From: Apostichopus japonicus
Taxonomy: Eukaryota > Echinodermata > Holothuroidea > Aspidochirotida > Stichopodidae
Assembly: GCF_037975245.1 (NCBI RefSeq)
Contig: NC_092562.1
Location: forward strand, 8,101,001-8,165,000
Length of the DNA stretch: 64,000 nucleotides
Reading direction: 5' to 3'
Positions 63,201 through 63,479 of the stretch are shown here, piece after piece. Below the pieces are notes generated by a model. It made no database searches. It saw only the letters and a list, made by a program, of their open reading frames with translations, and had not been told where the DNA came from. A program made the position numbers and the translations under genes. Numbering within the stretch: position 1 is the first letter of the stretch; each line of letters starts with the position of its first letter.

Positions 63201-63341
63201 AATCCTGCATTTAAAGGAATATTTTGTAGAACGGACTCTACGCAAACGAAGGTTACCAGACAGACACAGCTCGGGTCAAGTAGTCAATCTAACATACCTA
63301 TGGATAGCATGGACAATCCATCGACATCTGCAACAGAATAA
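3797..63341 (+). CDS. Adhesion-class GPCR, 3' part, spliced (17 exons, 5' partial)
   Basis: Joined exons: 3797-3913, 13052-13306, 15614-15706, 16927-17046, 27711-27935, 29683-29937, 42599-42742, 47355-47498, 55294-55331, 55694-55858, 56138-56510, 56703-56935, 57450-57620, 60279-60394, 60965-61218, 62249-62318, 62873-63341. Every junction has an AG acceptor and a GT donor and the phases agree throughout, giving 3,242 bases that read without interruption to the TAA. Domain order is Calx-beta, EGF, Calx-beta, HYR, EGF-CA twice, GAIN, GPS, then seven membrane helices of the secretin/adhesion type. The predicted product is a cell-surface receptor whose extracellular modules bind a matrix or cell partner and whose helical domain couples to G proteins. 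The ligand cannot be inferred. The amino terminus and signal peptide are outside the window. Exons I could not recognise, or alternative exons, may be missing. Confidence 0.9.
3914..4556. other. Intron sequence before the hAT-like element
   Basis: AT-rich intron with one G homopolymer near 4371-4382. No exon, hairpin or repeat family was recognised. The open frames here lie antisense or across the G run and have no domain. Confidence 0.6.
4557..4564. repeat. Left 8-bp target-site duplication ATTGTAGG
   Basis: ATTGTAGG directly precedes the element end CATGGGCGGGATT. The same eight bases follow the other end at 12011-12018. A perfect 8-bp duplication is the hallmark of hAT transposition. Confidence 0.85.
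5380..5962. repeat. Degenerate tandem repeat inside the hAT-like element
   Basis: Three related segments each carry a GCCAAC(T/C)(G/A)ATGGTGGCGC-type box followed by CGCTTAGATAGTGACGTA or a close variant. The boxes lie near 5470, 5661 and 5909, so the period is roughly 190 to 250 bp. Subterminal repeats are common in hAT elements, where they can bind transposase; that role here is inferred. Confidence 0.65.
5963..6138 (-). repeat. 3' LTR of BEL/Pao element
   Basis: Matches 11806-11978 as a direct repeat. On the minus strand it starts TGGAGAGATGAGAATG and ends CCATCAGCCCA, so it has the usual TG...CA ends. It contains AATAAA (minus strand of TTTATT near 6019), a plausible polyadenylation signal. 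At 176 bp it is short for an LTR. Confidence 0.88.
6139..6153 (-). other. Polypurine tract for plus-strand priming
   Basis: The minus strand reads AAGAAGGGGGAGGGA immediately upstream of the 3' LTR, as expected for the polypurine tract that primes second-strand synthesis. Confidence 0.8.
6333..6766 (-). pseudogene. BEL/Pao pol C-terminal domain
   Basis: The frame contains [11 protein letters not shown], a basic RKRW..VQELV..FW.RW stretch, [20 protein letters not shown] and [11 protein letters not shown]. This is the domain that follows the integrase core in BEL/Pao polyproteins and resembles a chromodomain-adjacent or SH3-like DNA-binding tail. It is one base out of frame with the integrase segment at about 6755-6765. 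The stop codon at its end is near the polypurine tract. Confidence 0.82.
6749..7305 (-). pseudogene. BEL/Pao integrase core
   Basis: The DDE triad is visible as [21 protein letters not shown] and [14 protein letters not shown], so all three acidic residues are present. The family enzyme inserts the retrotransposon cDNA into the host chromosome. The upstream H2C2 finger is split by a frameshift: HH..GGK lies in the RT frame and CFGC lies in this one, near 7300. A second frameshift near 6755-6765 separates the C-terminal domain. Confidence 0.88.
7237..9231 (-). pseudogene. BEL/Pao reverse transcriptase, RNase H and integrase zinc finger
   Basis: This 664-codon open segment begins inside the RT domain. 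The first catalytic aspartate is in [10 protein letters not shown] (about residue 32) and the second motif is YMDD at about residues 109-112. [15 protein letters not shown] starts the RNase H domain typical of BEL elements. HDERHHVGG near the end is the histidine half of the integrase zinc finger. It is continuous with the next segment (9298-9780) except for an in-frame TGA at 9298-9300, so one substitution separates them. No start codon is implied at 9231. Confidence 0.9.
9298..9800 (-). pseudogene. BEL/Pao pol: connection and N-terminal RT region
   Basis: The segment begins SWTCIGQP, runs through [10 protein letters not shown] and ends [10 protein letters not shown], all typical of the region just upstream of the BEL/Pao RT palm. 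A TGA closes it, and the same frame then continues into the RT segment. A frameshift near 9780-9800 separates it from the protease segment upstream. Confidence 0.82.
9777..10247 (-). pseudogene. BEL/Pao aspartic protease (peptidase A17-like)
   Basis: [16 protein letters not shown] leads into [15 protein letters not shown], the active-site loop of the BEL/Pao protease in the form LLDDAS rather than the retroviral DTG or DSG. A TAA at 9990-9992 interrupts the frame, which then continues with [14 protein letters not shown] and [14 protein letters not shown] single in-frame TGA (10248-10250) separates it from gag. BEL elements usually have one gag-pol frame, so the TGA is more likely decay than programmed readthrough. 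Confidence 0.8.
10248..11769 (-). pseudogene. BEL/Pao gag (DUF1759-like with CCHC-type finger)
   Basis: The probable start is the ATG at 11767-11769, beginning [18 protein letters not shown] just inside the primer-binding site. An in-frame TGA near 11650 and a frameshift near 11495-11510 interrupt the first 90 codons. The open part (11498-10248) holds the particle-forming region with [16 protein letters not shown] and [13 protein letters not shown] zinc finger follows with [14 protein letters not shown] and then C-x4-C-x4-HH, typical of BEL/Pao gag. It would package the element RNA. Confidence 0.86.
11789..11799 (-). promoter_or_regulatory. Primer-binding site complementary to initiator tRNA-Met
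   Basis: The minus strand reads TGGTAGCAGAG, an 11-base complement of the conserved 3' end (CTCTGCTACCA) of animal initiator methionine tRNA. It starts 6 bases inside the 5' LTR, where minus-strand DNA synthesis is primed. Confidence 0.8.
11806..11978 (-). repeat. 5' LTR of BEL/Pao element
   Basis: Direct repeat of 5963-6138. Visible differences are GTGG/GCGG, AACAT/AATAT, GCCCG/GCTCG, AAGTC/AAATC and one scrambled stretch of about 20 bp. The element would be transcribed from here on the minus strand, opposite to the receptor. Confidence 0.88.
12011..12018. repeat. Right 8-bp target-site duplication ATTGTAGG
   Basis: Perfect copy of 4557-4564, directly following the CCCGCCCCTG end of the hAT-like element. 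Confidence 0.85.
12307..12721. mobile_element. Small inverted-repeat DNA element (MITE candidate)
   Basis: The ends are GGGTACTTTTACACTAGATC and, reverse-complemented, GAGTGCTTTTACACTAGATC. This is a 21-bp inverted repeat (one more base, C, at each inner end) with two mismatches, about 415 bp apart. The interior has several GGATCAGATCC-type palindromes and no open frame. The flanks share only TT, so the target duplication and superfamily are unresolved. Confidence 0.7.
12722..13051. other. Intron tail before Calx-beta exon 2
   Basis: Plain intron ending in a pyrimidine-rich acceptor (TCTGTTCTGTACAG). Nothing else was recognised. The open frame that starts at 12901 is intronic read-in to the exon. 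Confidence 0.6.
13052..13306 (+). CDS. Receptor exon: Calx-beta domain 1, second half
   Basis: This 255-base exon is phase 1 at both ends. It encodes [42 protein letters not shown] and TITIIDDD, the closing strands of a Calx-beta domain. Where the family usually has D-x3-E-x2-E, this copy has [10 protein letters not shown], so one calcium-binding acid appears lost. The cysteine in GQTCTPV is matched by GQLCAPV in the second domain. Confidence 0.85.
13307..15613. other. Intron, no gene recognised
   Basis: AT-rich intron. The only local structure seen is a short hairpin CCTGTTCG-T-CGAACAGG at 14405-14421. The acceptor before the EGF exon is TTTCTCCCAACAG. Confidence 0.6.
15614..15706 (+). CDS. 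Receptor exon: EGF-like domain
   Basis: A 93-base phase 1-1 exon encodes one complete EGF module. The six cysteines are spaced [20 protein letters not shown] and QPGFVGPSC. It lacks the DxDE calcium signature, unlike the later EGF-CA modules. The donor AGTAGT is weak but keeps the frame. Confidence 0.9.
15707..16926. other. Intron, no feature recognised
   Basis: AT-rich intron of 1.2 kb. No repeat family, hairpin or additional exon was recognised. Confidence 0.6.
16927..17046 (+). CDS. Receptor exon: Calx-beta domain 2, first half
   Basis: A 120-base phase 1-1 exon encodes [20 protein letters not shown] and [19 protein letters not shown]. It parallels the exon at 3797 in length, phase and the VCR-x-P motif, so the two Calx-beta domains probably arose by duplication of an exon pair. 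EGN replaces EGD at the calcium-site position. Confidence 0.83.
17047..17547. repeat. Intron with decayed copies of the AGGTCA-bearing repeat
   Basis: A perfect AGGTCAAAGGTCA lies at 17166-17178, followed by GATCACCAGAGGCCAAAGTC. A second decayed unit follows near 17390. Both resemble the tandem units at 25440-26690. The open frame beginning at 17009 is simply read-through of the exon donor. Confidence 0.65.
17548..17588 (-). ncRNA. Hammerhead-ribozyme-like motif of the Penelope-like element
   Basis: On the minus strand, stem I pairs GCCT with AGGC. The core TTGAAGA matches the consensus CUGANGA except at the first base. A hairpin GATCCT-GCT-AGGATC forms stem II, followed by GAAAC and the cleavage triplet GTC. 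One extra A sits between the core and stem II. Penelope-like elements are known to carry minimal hammerheads; this copy looks degenerate and activity is doubtful. Confidence 0.5.
17689..17930. repeat. Purine-rich (GA) tract
   Basis: Almost pure A/G on the plus strand for about 240 bases, with GAAAGAAAGAAA and a run of ten G. It lies in the untranslated part of the Penelope-like remnant. The open frame on the opposite strand, rich in Pro, Ser and Leu, is a by-product of composition. Confidence 0.8.
18271..18934. repeat. Intron with decayed repeat units
   Basis: Several degraded GAGGTCAAAGTTCA-type segments (near 18380, 18590 and 18885) at spacings of roughly 150-300 bp suggest an old tandem array related to the 25440 array. 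No gene was seen. Confidence 0.5.
18935..19320. repeat. Degenerate tandem repeat with ATTCATAA core
   Basis: About a dozen units of roughly 20-37 bp share GGTTCGTTATTCATAATGG or a close variant. They become more divergent toward both ends. No coding potential. Confidence 0.8.
19321..20399. other. Intron, no feature recognised
   Basis: Mixed-composition sequence with a moderately GC-richer patch at 19660-19760. No recognised exon, element or structured repeat. Confidence 0.55.
20400..20770. repeat. Degenerate GAACGCC / GTTCAG repeat field
   Basis: The short words GAACGCCTGGACGC, CTGAACGCC, GAACACTT and their reverse complements recur about 18 times in 370 bp in both orientations. Spacing is irregular at about 15-30 bp. 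It is not a simple microsatellite and no gene is visible. Confidence 0.65.
20771..23061. other. Intron with fragments of G/C-rich repeats
   Basis: At 20766 a CAGTGGCGTCGCCAAGAGGG start resembles the left end of many hAT elements, but no matching right end was found. A G homopolymer lies near 22360. The rest is AT-rich with no gene recognised. Confidence 0.45.
23062..23483. mobile_element. Second hAT-like non-autonomous element
   Basis: The left end CATGGGCGCAGATCCTGG and the right end, reverse-complemented CAGGGGCATATCCAGG, resemble each other and the ends of the 4565 element. Near its right end (23430-23449) is GCCAACCGATGGTGGCGCTC, the same box found three times in the 4565 element. The 8-bp flanks (CACCAGTA and ATCATCGC) do not match, so the boundaries may be slightly off or the copy rearranged. 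No open frame. Confidence 0.55.
23484..24959. other. Intron with two copies of a short dispersed repeat
   Basis: TACAGTT(G/A)(C/T)(T/A)(A/G)GTTAATAGCT-type segments at 24346-24365 and 24635-24654 flank a GGGACC/GGGCCC-rich piece. I see no gene or full element. Confidence 0.45.
24960..25440 (+). pseudogene. Highly decayed LINE reverse-transcriptase 3' fragment
   Basis: One frame gives [18 protein letters not shown] and [13 protein letters not shown], matching the thumb region of the CR1/L2-type elements at 34500-34640 ([16 protein letters not shown] and [13 protein letters not shown]) and 40220-40330. Stops and indels are frequent. It is an old fragment in the receptor intron with no intact domain. 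Confidence 0.65.
25441..26690. repeat. Tandem array, about 140-bp unit carrying AGGTCAAAGGTCA
   Basis: About eight units share TTGTAAACACGATATCTCAA, then GTACCACATTGAGTACAAGA, then GAAGCCTATTG, GTGGAGGTCAAAGGTCATTT and GGGGTCACCAGGGGTCAAA. Perfect AGGTCAAAGGTCA copies lie at 25575-25587, 25720-25732, 26003-26015 and 26429-26441; the others carry one or more changes. Related arrays lie at 59215-59930 and 61500-62140, so the family is dispersed. The array starts with a short GT-rich run at 25435. Confidence 0.9.
26691..27710. other. Intron before Calx-beta domain 2, second half
   Basis: AT-rich with no exon or repeat recognised. The 119-codon open frame at 27275 has no domain and low-complexity composition. 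The acceptor at the end is TTTCTTTACAG. Confidence 0.55.
27711..27935 (+). CDS. Receptor exon: Calx-beta domain 2, second half
   Basis: A 225-base phase 1-1 exon encodes [20 protein letters not shown], then [12 protein letters not shown] and [13 protein letters not shown]. The E-x2-E calcium acids (FEPTE) and the closing TVTIIDND strand are textbook Calx-beta. The cysteine in GQLCAPV matches domain 1. It joins to the 16927 exon across a 10.7-kb intron. Confidence 0.92.
27936..29682. other. Intron, no gene recognised
   Basis: AT-rich intron with a few A-rich stretches (28470-28520). No exon or recognised element. Confidence 0.55.
29683..29937 (+). CDS. Receptor exon: HYR domain
   Basis: A 255-base phase 1-1 exon encodes one full HYR (hyalin repeat) module. 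It starts [14 protein letters not shown], continues [16 protein letters not shown] and [20 protein letters not shown], and ends [12 protein letters not shown]. The two cysteines and the YTARDGAGN turn are diagnostic. HYR modules have an immunoglobulin-like fold and act in cell adhesion; they are abundant in echinoderm surface proteins. Confidence 0.95.
29938..30822. other. Intron before LINE 1
   Basis: AT-rich with no exon or recognised repeat. A GCATTGCATTGCATTGACATC stretch near 30803 may be the insertion flank of the LINE that follows. Confidence 0.5.
31036..31980 (+). pseudogene. LINE 1 ORF1: RNA-binding protein with three CCHC knuckles
   Basis: One frame runs 314 codons from ATG to TGA, broken only by TAA at 31522-31524 and TGA at 31588-31590 and 31696-31698. 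The first 160 codons look like a nucleic-acid-binding (RRM-like) region. They are followed by three zinc knuckles: CNLC-x4-H, the intact [14 protein letters not shown], and [13 protein letters not shown]. The two TGA codons fall exactly where the last cysteine of knuckles 1 and 3 should be. The tail is acidic and repetitive (KPTTYED twice). The protein would coat LINE RNA. Confidence 0.82.
32136..33236 (+). pseudogene. LINE 1 ORF2, endonuclease part
   Basis: From the ATG at 32136 the frame shows the APE-type endonuclease motifs in order: [36 protein letters not shown] and ISDHFP. A frameshift at about 33190-33205 moves the reading into the next segment. Unlike LINE 2, no zinc finger precedes the endonuclease. 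Confidence 0.87.
33205..35105 (+). pseudogene. LINE 1 ORF2, reverse-transcriptase part
   Basis: Read in pieces: 33205-33663, 33611-33880, 33881-34387 and 34371-35105. Frameshifts lie near 33620-33660 and 34375, and a TAA lies at 33878-33880. Motifs present are [64 protein letters not shown] and [12 protein letters not shown]. The catalytic FADD is intact, but the breaks rule out a working enzyme. Confidence 0.87.
35317..35329. repeat. Left 13-bp target-site duplication TATAAATTAAGAC
   Basis: Exact copy of 36553-36565; together they bracket the minus-strand RTE-like insertion. Confidence 0.88.
35330..36552 (-). mobile_element. RTE-like non-LTR retrotransposon, 5'-truncated
   Basis: This 1,223-bp insertion reads on the minus strand and is flanked by a perfect 13-bp duplication. 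Its 3' end is the short tandem tail TAGTTGAGTTGAGTTGA. The open frame covers 36552 down to 35340 without a break and begins inside RT at [17 protein letters not shown]. The segment shows [29 protein letters not shown] and [11 protein letters not shown], then [30 protein letters not shown] and ALCATRHEE at the end. The clade (RTE or Proto2-like) is judged from these motifs alone. Confidence 0.87.
35340..36552 (-). pseudogene. RTE-like reverse transcriptase, C-terminal part
   Basis: About 404 codons remain open from the truncation point to the stop, covering the palm (FADD), thumb and the conserved C-terminal GHVLR / [12 protein letters not shown] block. There are no internal stops or frameshifts, so the truncation happened at insertion and the copy is fairly young. 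The TTG at 36389 is not the true start; the same frame continues upstream. Confidence 0.87.
36553..36565. repeat. Right 13-bp target-site duplication TATAAATTAAGAC
   Basis: Perfect match to 35317-35329. Confidence 0.88.
36566..37080. repeat. Intron with imperfect inverted repeat
   Basis: GCTTCAAAGCACT at 36858-36870 pairs with AGTGCTTTGAAGC at 36957-36969. Just inside, CAGTATGAAC at 36879-36888 pairs with GTTCATACTG at 36930-36939. The arms could form an interrupted hairpin of about 112 nt. It may be a tiny fold-back element; no gene was seen. Confidence 0.55.
37081..37296 (+). pseudogene. LINE 2 ORF1, C-terminal fragment
   Basis: Seventy-one codons end RDIDA-stop and include [28 protein letters not shown] and [15 protein letters not shown]. 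This resembles the C-terminal domain of LINE-1-type ORF1 proteins (transposase_22-like), a single-stranded nucleic-acid chaperone region. The frame closes upstream at a TGA, so only the end of ORF1 survives. Confidence 0.6.
37562..40762 (+). CDS. LINE 2 ORF2: PHD finger, APE endonuclease, reverse transcriptase (intact)
   Basis: The first in-frame ATG after the stop at 37535 is at 37562, giving 1,066 codons. Residues about 5-53 form a PHD-type C4HC3 finger (CFFC, CQLC, H-x2-C, WICRTC). The endonuclease follows with [30 protein letters not shown] and ITDHFPI. The RT has [59 protein letters not shown] and [12 protein letters not shown]. Endonuclease and RT catalytic residues are all present. The product would nick target DNA and copy LINE RNA in place (target-primed reverse transcription). 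Whether this copy is transcribed is unknown. Confidence 0.93.
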   Translation: MSFSNCFFCNGFFSSGYYGVTICQLCHALSHNTCITQHKDGTINNWICRTCSQSKFPFIDVTDNELASGLGNCSTHTVASLTNDTSVNDEWYMDYFGDIRSDMCKYYNTDDLNMMPTSNFNIFHLNSRSLNKNFSAINDFLSTIKHDFTIIGFTETWFTDDLSPLIKLDNYSLVESHRSVKKGGGICLFIDQKYTFSQRDDISIFNDHVESLFVEIRVPFMKGDIIVGIIYRPPSGNITSFNDYIYQTLDGITKEKKPCYLLGDFNIDFNRPNSSDFLNILVSCSFIPTITKPTRVSSSSSSLIDNILTNGNLGDNNVMISYSGVLITDITDHFPIHLNISFLPTKHDRKNFYAQDFSNINIDNFISEVSGLDWHQVFIDDNVNNAFNNFHNTLSEIYNKNFPMKLIKGKKTRKKPSPWITSGILHSIRTKNKLYKTYIKLPTADNKYNYARFRNKLNHVLRIAKRNYYFHLFNENKNNMKETWNIINGTLQTRKTNHFPDVFHSKDGHEITDVNKIANAFNNYFVGLGPSLASSIDSNVHFSSYLGDSNPFTIFLFPVTESEAFNVSNSIFATKKSAGFANFRPNIMKLIIPYIVKPLTYIFNLSFTSGIFPDILKIAKVIPIFKKGDVHLFSNYRPISILPCISKILERLIFNRLNAFFDKFHILNENQFGFRPGHSTELALVNAVDKIHSALDSGDNCIGVFLDLSKAFDTIDHGILLGKLSHYGIRGLAVSLISSYLFNRQQYVSISGINSDNRSVQCGVPQGSILGPLLFIIYVNDICNVSTNCSIVLFADDTNIFFSDSNVETLKVTICNELNAFYDWFSANNLSLNIDKTNYVVFGNSSRTLNADLYMHGICLKRVDNIKFLGVYIDSQLSWKVHINHVCKQVSRGVGILSKLKYTFPRKILRSIYYSIIFPHLSYCSSVWSGTFNTNLNKLVILQKRAVRHITSSAPRDNTSHLFSSLNMLKFTDLISLNVLTFTYRAMNNLLPNSFATFYTIGHSIHNYNTRQAGHLRASFCRNSKSMQSLRNRSISLWNNLQINLKSYTSVASFRRHLKNYYESLY
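41063..42079. other. Intron, no feature recognised
   Basis: AT-rich sequence. Two overlapping antisense open frames near 41188-41801 have no domain and I do not consider them genes. Confidence 0.55.
42235..42267. mobile_element. 33-bp perfect palindrome with 7-bp flanking duplication
   Basis: CAGGGAGTTGTTATG pairs perfectly with CATAACAACTCCCTG around a GAA loop. The hairpin is flanked by ACTATAC on both sides (42228-42234 and 42268-42274). The paralogous site in copy B (around 47012-47022) has a single ACTATAC and no palindrome. This fits insertion of a minimal fold-back element; excision from the other copy is less likely. Confidence 0.7.
42599..42742 (+). CDS. Receptor exon: EGF-CA module 1
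   Basis: A 144-base phase 1-1 exon encodes one calcium-binding EGF module: [26 protein letters not shown] and GQQPTCE. The DxDE start and the N-x4-Y in MNTIGSY are the calcium and hydroxylation signatures. It differs from the exon at 47355 at 5 of 144 bases, two of them changing residues (Trp/Arg and Ser/Pro). Confidence 0.95.
42831..43632. repeat. 23-bp tandem array, long allele
   Basis: About 35 units of ACTGATACTGCATTGATACT plus GTC, with variants TACATTG and TATTGTC that recur in an ordered way. Copy B of the duplication has only about five units at 51152-51262, so the array expanded or contracted after the duplication. Confidence 0.95.
44231..44689. other. Spacer between duplication copy A and a tandem repeat
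   Basis: No gene recognised. The stretch 44240-44360 is pyrimidine-rich. AAACTACTTCG and GGCGGTTTCTCATCTTT near 44612-44672 look like a diverged start of the repeat that follows. Confidence 0.5.
44690..45260. repeat. Tandem repeat, four units of about 130-165 bp
   Basis: Units begin near 44699, 44827, 44993 and 45136 with TAAGATGTT. They continue GTACTTTCGTTACTTG, TCGCTTTCTAAGT, TTTGTAGCGTACTTTGTAAG and CCGCGAGCCCCT. Some also carry GCGCGGATGGGCGGTATCTC. It lies directly upstream of a GC-rich block and may be its terminal repeat. Confidence 0.8.
45261..46040 (+). other. GC-rich block with a short coding-like frame, unidentified element
   Basis: This stretch is clearly more GC-rich than its surroundings, with words such as CCGGATCGGGCGGGGGATGG and GAGACCCCGGGTCCGGCGAG. 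The frame 45498-45707 reads [20 protein letters not shown] and [18 protein letters not shown], which looks like real helical protein, but I do not recognise a family. Combined with the tandem repeat upstream it may be a fragment of an unknown mobile element. Its position between the two duplication copies suggests a later insertion. Confidence 0.5.
46055..46130 (+). pseudogene. tRNA-like sequence, degenerate
   Basis: TAGCTCAGTGGTTAAAGC resembles the internal A box of tRNA genes and GGTTGAAGTCACTCC a damaged B box. The arms do not form a clean cloverleaf. It may be a SINE head or a tRNA pseudogene. Confidence 0.4.
46339..46640 (+). mobile_element. tRNA-derived SINE
   Basis: An RNA polymerase III promoter is visible: A box TGGTCAAGTGGT at 46349-46360 and B box GGTTTGAGTCC at 46393-46403. 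These are followed by GTGTCTTTGGGCAAGGCACT, a body motif common in invertebrate tRNA-derived SINEs. The 3' end is AT-rich (TATTATTATGAATATG). It has no protein and would have moved with LINE machinery. Confidence 0.8.
47355..47498 (+). CDS. Receptor exon: EGF-CA module 2 (duplicate)
   Basis: Same length, phase and cysteine pattern as the exon at 42599, with [17 protein letters not shown] in place of [17 protein letters not shown]. Flanking intron sequence is duplicated as well, which shows a recent segmental event. Splice sites are intact, so both modules are probably in the transcript; mutually exclusive use is possible. Confidence 0.93.
47800..48340 (+). pseudogene. LINE 3 ORF2, PHD-like finger and start of endonuclease
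   Basis: A degraded finger (HCCNC, WHNDC, ACIIC) with in-frame stops is followed by [12 protein letters not shown] and [10 protein letters not shown] run of 15 G at 48275-48289 sits where GGGG-x-F would be expected and shifts the frame. Confidence 0.7.
48337..49716 (+). pseudogene. LINE 3 ORF2, endonuclease and N-terminal RT part
   Basis: A 459-codon open segment with [31 protein letters not shown] and ISDHFPVF from the endonuclease, then [21 protein letters not shown] and [10 protein letters not shown] from the start of RT. It stops at TGA 49714-49716, just before the [11 protein letters not shown] motif in another frame. Confidence 0.85.
49717..50926 (+). pseudogene. LINE 3 ORF2, RT core and C-terminus
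   Basis: [37 protein letters not shown] and [10 protein letters not shown] are intact. A TAA at 50327-50329 precedes [12 protein letters not shown] in the same frame and a further TGA lies near 50550. The C-terminus ends SNYH-stop at 50926. FYADD replaces the LFADD seen in LINEs 1 and 2, so it belongs to a different lineage. Confidence 0.83.
51152..51262. repeat. 23-bp tandem array, short allele
   Basis: About five units of the same ACTGATACTGCATTGATACT-GTC repeat as 42831-43632, at the paralogous place directly after LINE 3. Confidence 0.92.
51871..54535. other. Intron, mostly featureless
   Basis: AT-rich sequence. A decayed relative of the AGGTCA-bearing unit lies near 52780-52900 (GGAGGTCAAGAGTCAACAGG). 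No exon recognised between EGF-CA and the 38-base exon. Confidence 0.5.
54536..54752. repeat. Palindromic CCAGATCTGG repeat cluster
   Basis: AGATCTGGGCCAGAT, CCAGATCTGGCCCAGATCTG and shortened forms (TCTGGCCAGATA) recur about nine times in 217 bp. The words are self-complementary, so the region can fold into many alternative hairpins. Its open frames are accidental. Confidence 0.8.
54753..55293. other. Intron before the 38-base exon
   Basis: AT-rich with nothing recognised apart from the acceptor CTCATTACTTTAG. Confidence 0.55.
55294..55331 (+). CDS. Receptor microexon linking EGF-CA to GAIN
   Basis: A 38-base exon (phase 1 in, phase 0 out) encodes [12 protein letters not shown] and ends at a consensus donor GTAAGT. 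It is short but is needed to change the phase from 1 to 0 for the next exon, which supports it. Confidence 0.75.
55332..55693. other. Short intron
   Basis: Contains a run of 15 G at 55459-55473. No other feature. Confidence 0.6.
55694..55858 (+). CDS. Receptor exon: GAIN subdomain A, first part
   Basis: A 165-base phase 0-0 exon encodes 55 residues of mostly helical character: [20 protein letters not shown] and [16 protein letters not shown]. This fits the helical subdomain A that opens the GAIN domain of adhesion GPCRs. Donor GTAAGC. Confidence 0.82.
56138..56510 (+). CDS. Receptor exon: GAIN subdomains A and B
   Basis: A 373-base exon (phase 0 in, 1 out) includes [42 protein letters not shown] and [17 protein letters not shown]. 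The last is the typical start of a beta strand plus loop before subdomain B. It lies in the extracellular stalk. Confidence 0.88.
56703..56935 (+). CDS. Receptor exon: GAIN subdomain B
   Basis: A 233-base exon (phase 1 in, 0 out) includes [19 protein letters not shown], an acidic stretch [10 protein letters not shown] and [18 protein letters not shown]. The first stretch is the family's hydrophobic strand that reads V-x-F-I-x-Y-x-N-x-x-L-F in many receptors. Confidence 0.88.
56936..57449. repeat. Intron with (TA)n microsatellite
   Basis: Pure TA with a few CTATC interruptions at about 57168-57290, followed by T-rich sequence. The open frames of YI repeats across it are artefacts. Confidence 0.9.
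57450..57620 (+). CDS. Receptor exon: GPS motif, non-canonical
   Basis: A 171-base phase 0-0 exon encodes [28 protein letters not shown] and [15 protein letters not shown]. The four cysteines and both tryptophans of the GPS are present. The cleavage triad His-Leu-Ser/Thr is Arg-Leu-Gly (CGG CTG GGC). Both catalytic residues are therefore replaced and the protein is predicted to stay uncleaved. The tethered-agonist core FAILI is retained. Confidence 0.92.
57621..60278. other. Intron between GPS and first helix
   Basis: No exon seen. At 57850-57960 the words CTCAAAAT and TGAGGACTTTTT recur a few times. A GT-rich run at 59232-59256 opens the tandem array listed separately. Confidence 0.55.
59215..59930. 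repeat. Tandem array related to 25441-26690
   Basis: About five units with GTAAACACGATATCTCAAGA, GAGTACAAGAAGCCTA and GGAGGTCAAATGTCAATTTG. Copies of the AGGTCA pair are all imperfect here (for example GAGGTTAAAGGTCA near 59789). Units are shorter and more diverged than in the 25441 array. Confidence 0.85.
60279..60394 (+). CDS. Receptor exon: helix 1
   Basis: A 116-base exon (phase 0 in, 2 out) encodes [15 protein letters not shown] and then the hydrophobic [20 protein letters not shown], the first membrane helix. The GLALVGCL pattern fits the secretin/adhesion class. Donor AAGTAAGT. Confidence 0.92.
60395..60964. other. Short intron
   Basis: AT-rich; ends TTTAGATCTTTCAG. No other feature. 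Confidence 0.6.
60965..61218 (+). CDS. Receptor exon: helices 2, 3 and start of 4
   Basis: A 254-base exon (phase 2 in, 1 out) contains [19 protein letters not shown] (helix 2), [20 protein letters not shown] and [13 protein letters not shown] (helix 3), then [15 protein letters not shown], the helix 3 cysteine and AWM-x-EA-x-N-YYLF are hallmarks of adhesion GPCRs. Confidence 0.96.
61219..62248. other. Intron with AGGTCA-bearing array
   Basis: The array at 61500-62140 fills most of it. No exon recognised. Confidence 0.6.
61500..62140. repeat. Third tandem array of the AGGTCA-bearing family
   Basis: Begins with a GT-rich run, then GACGCCCAGCTTGTAAACAC and about four units. TGGTCAAAGGTCA at 61682-61694 is one base off the perfect pair; others read GAGGTCAAAGGTTA and GAGGTCAAACGTCT. 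Confidence 0.87.
62249..62318 (+). CDS. Receptor exon: helix 4 end and second extracellular loop
   Basis: A 70-base exon (phase 1 in, 2 out) encodes [20 protein letters not shown]. It completes helix 4 and starts the loop; NST is a possible N-glycosylation site. Donor TAGTAAGT. Confidence 0.9.
62319..62872. other. Short intron
   Basis: No feature recognised apart from a T-rich acceptor region. The antisense frames are shadows. Confidence 0.6.
62873..63341 (+). CDS. Receptor exon: helices 5-7 and cytoplasmic tail
   Basis: The 469-base last exon runs from [20 protein letters not shown] (loop cysteine and helix 5) through [33 protein letters not shown] (helix 6) and [20 protein letters not shown] (helix 7). 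WIFGFF and QGILMF are the class signatures. The tail is about 48 residues, rich in Ser, Thr and Gln, and ends SATE at TAA 63339-63341; no PDZ-binding end is evident. Confidence 0.96.
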
Positions 63342-63479
63342 ATCCTTTGGAATCGATTTTGTCTCCTATTAAATCAAGTAAAAACTGCAGAGTTGACATT
63401 TCTTGCATTTTTTACCTTCATATTCTGCATGTTCAGTTGCTTTGTTAAATGGAGCCCTCGTTATCATAGTTTTACACTT
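63342..63479 (+). other. 3' untranslated region (putative)
   Basis: Follows the stop codon. An ATTAAA at 63368-63373 is the only plausible nearby polyadenylation signal. The AATAAA overlapping the stop codon is probably coincidental. Confidence 0.45.

Noticed and set aside
63336-63342. AATAAA polyadenylation signal overlapping the stop codon
   Set aside because: It would place the cleavage site almost directly after the stop; the ATTAAA at 63368 is a better but still weak candidate.
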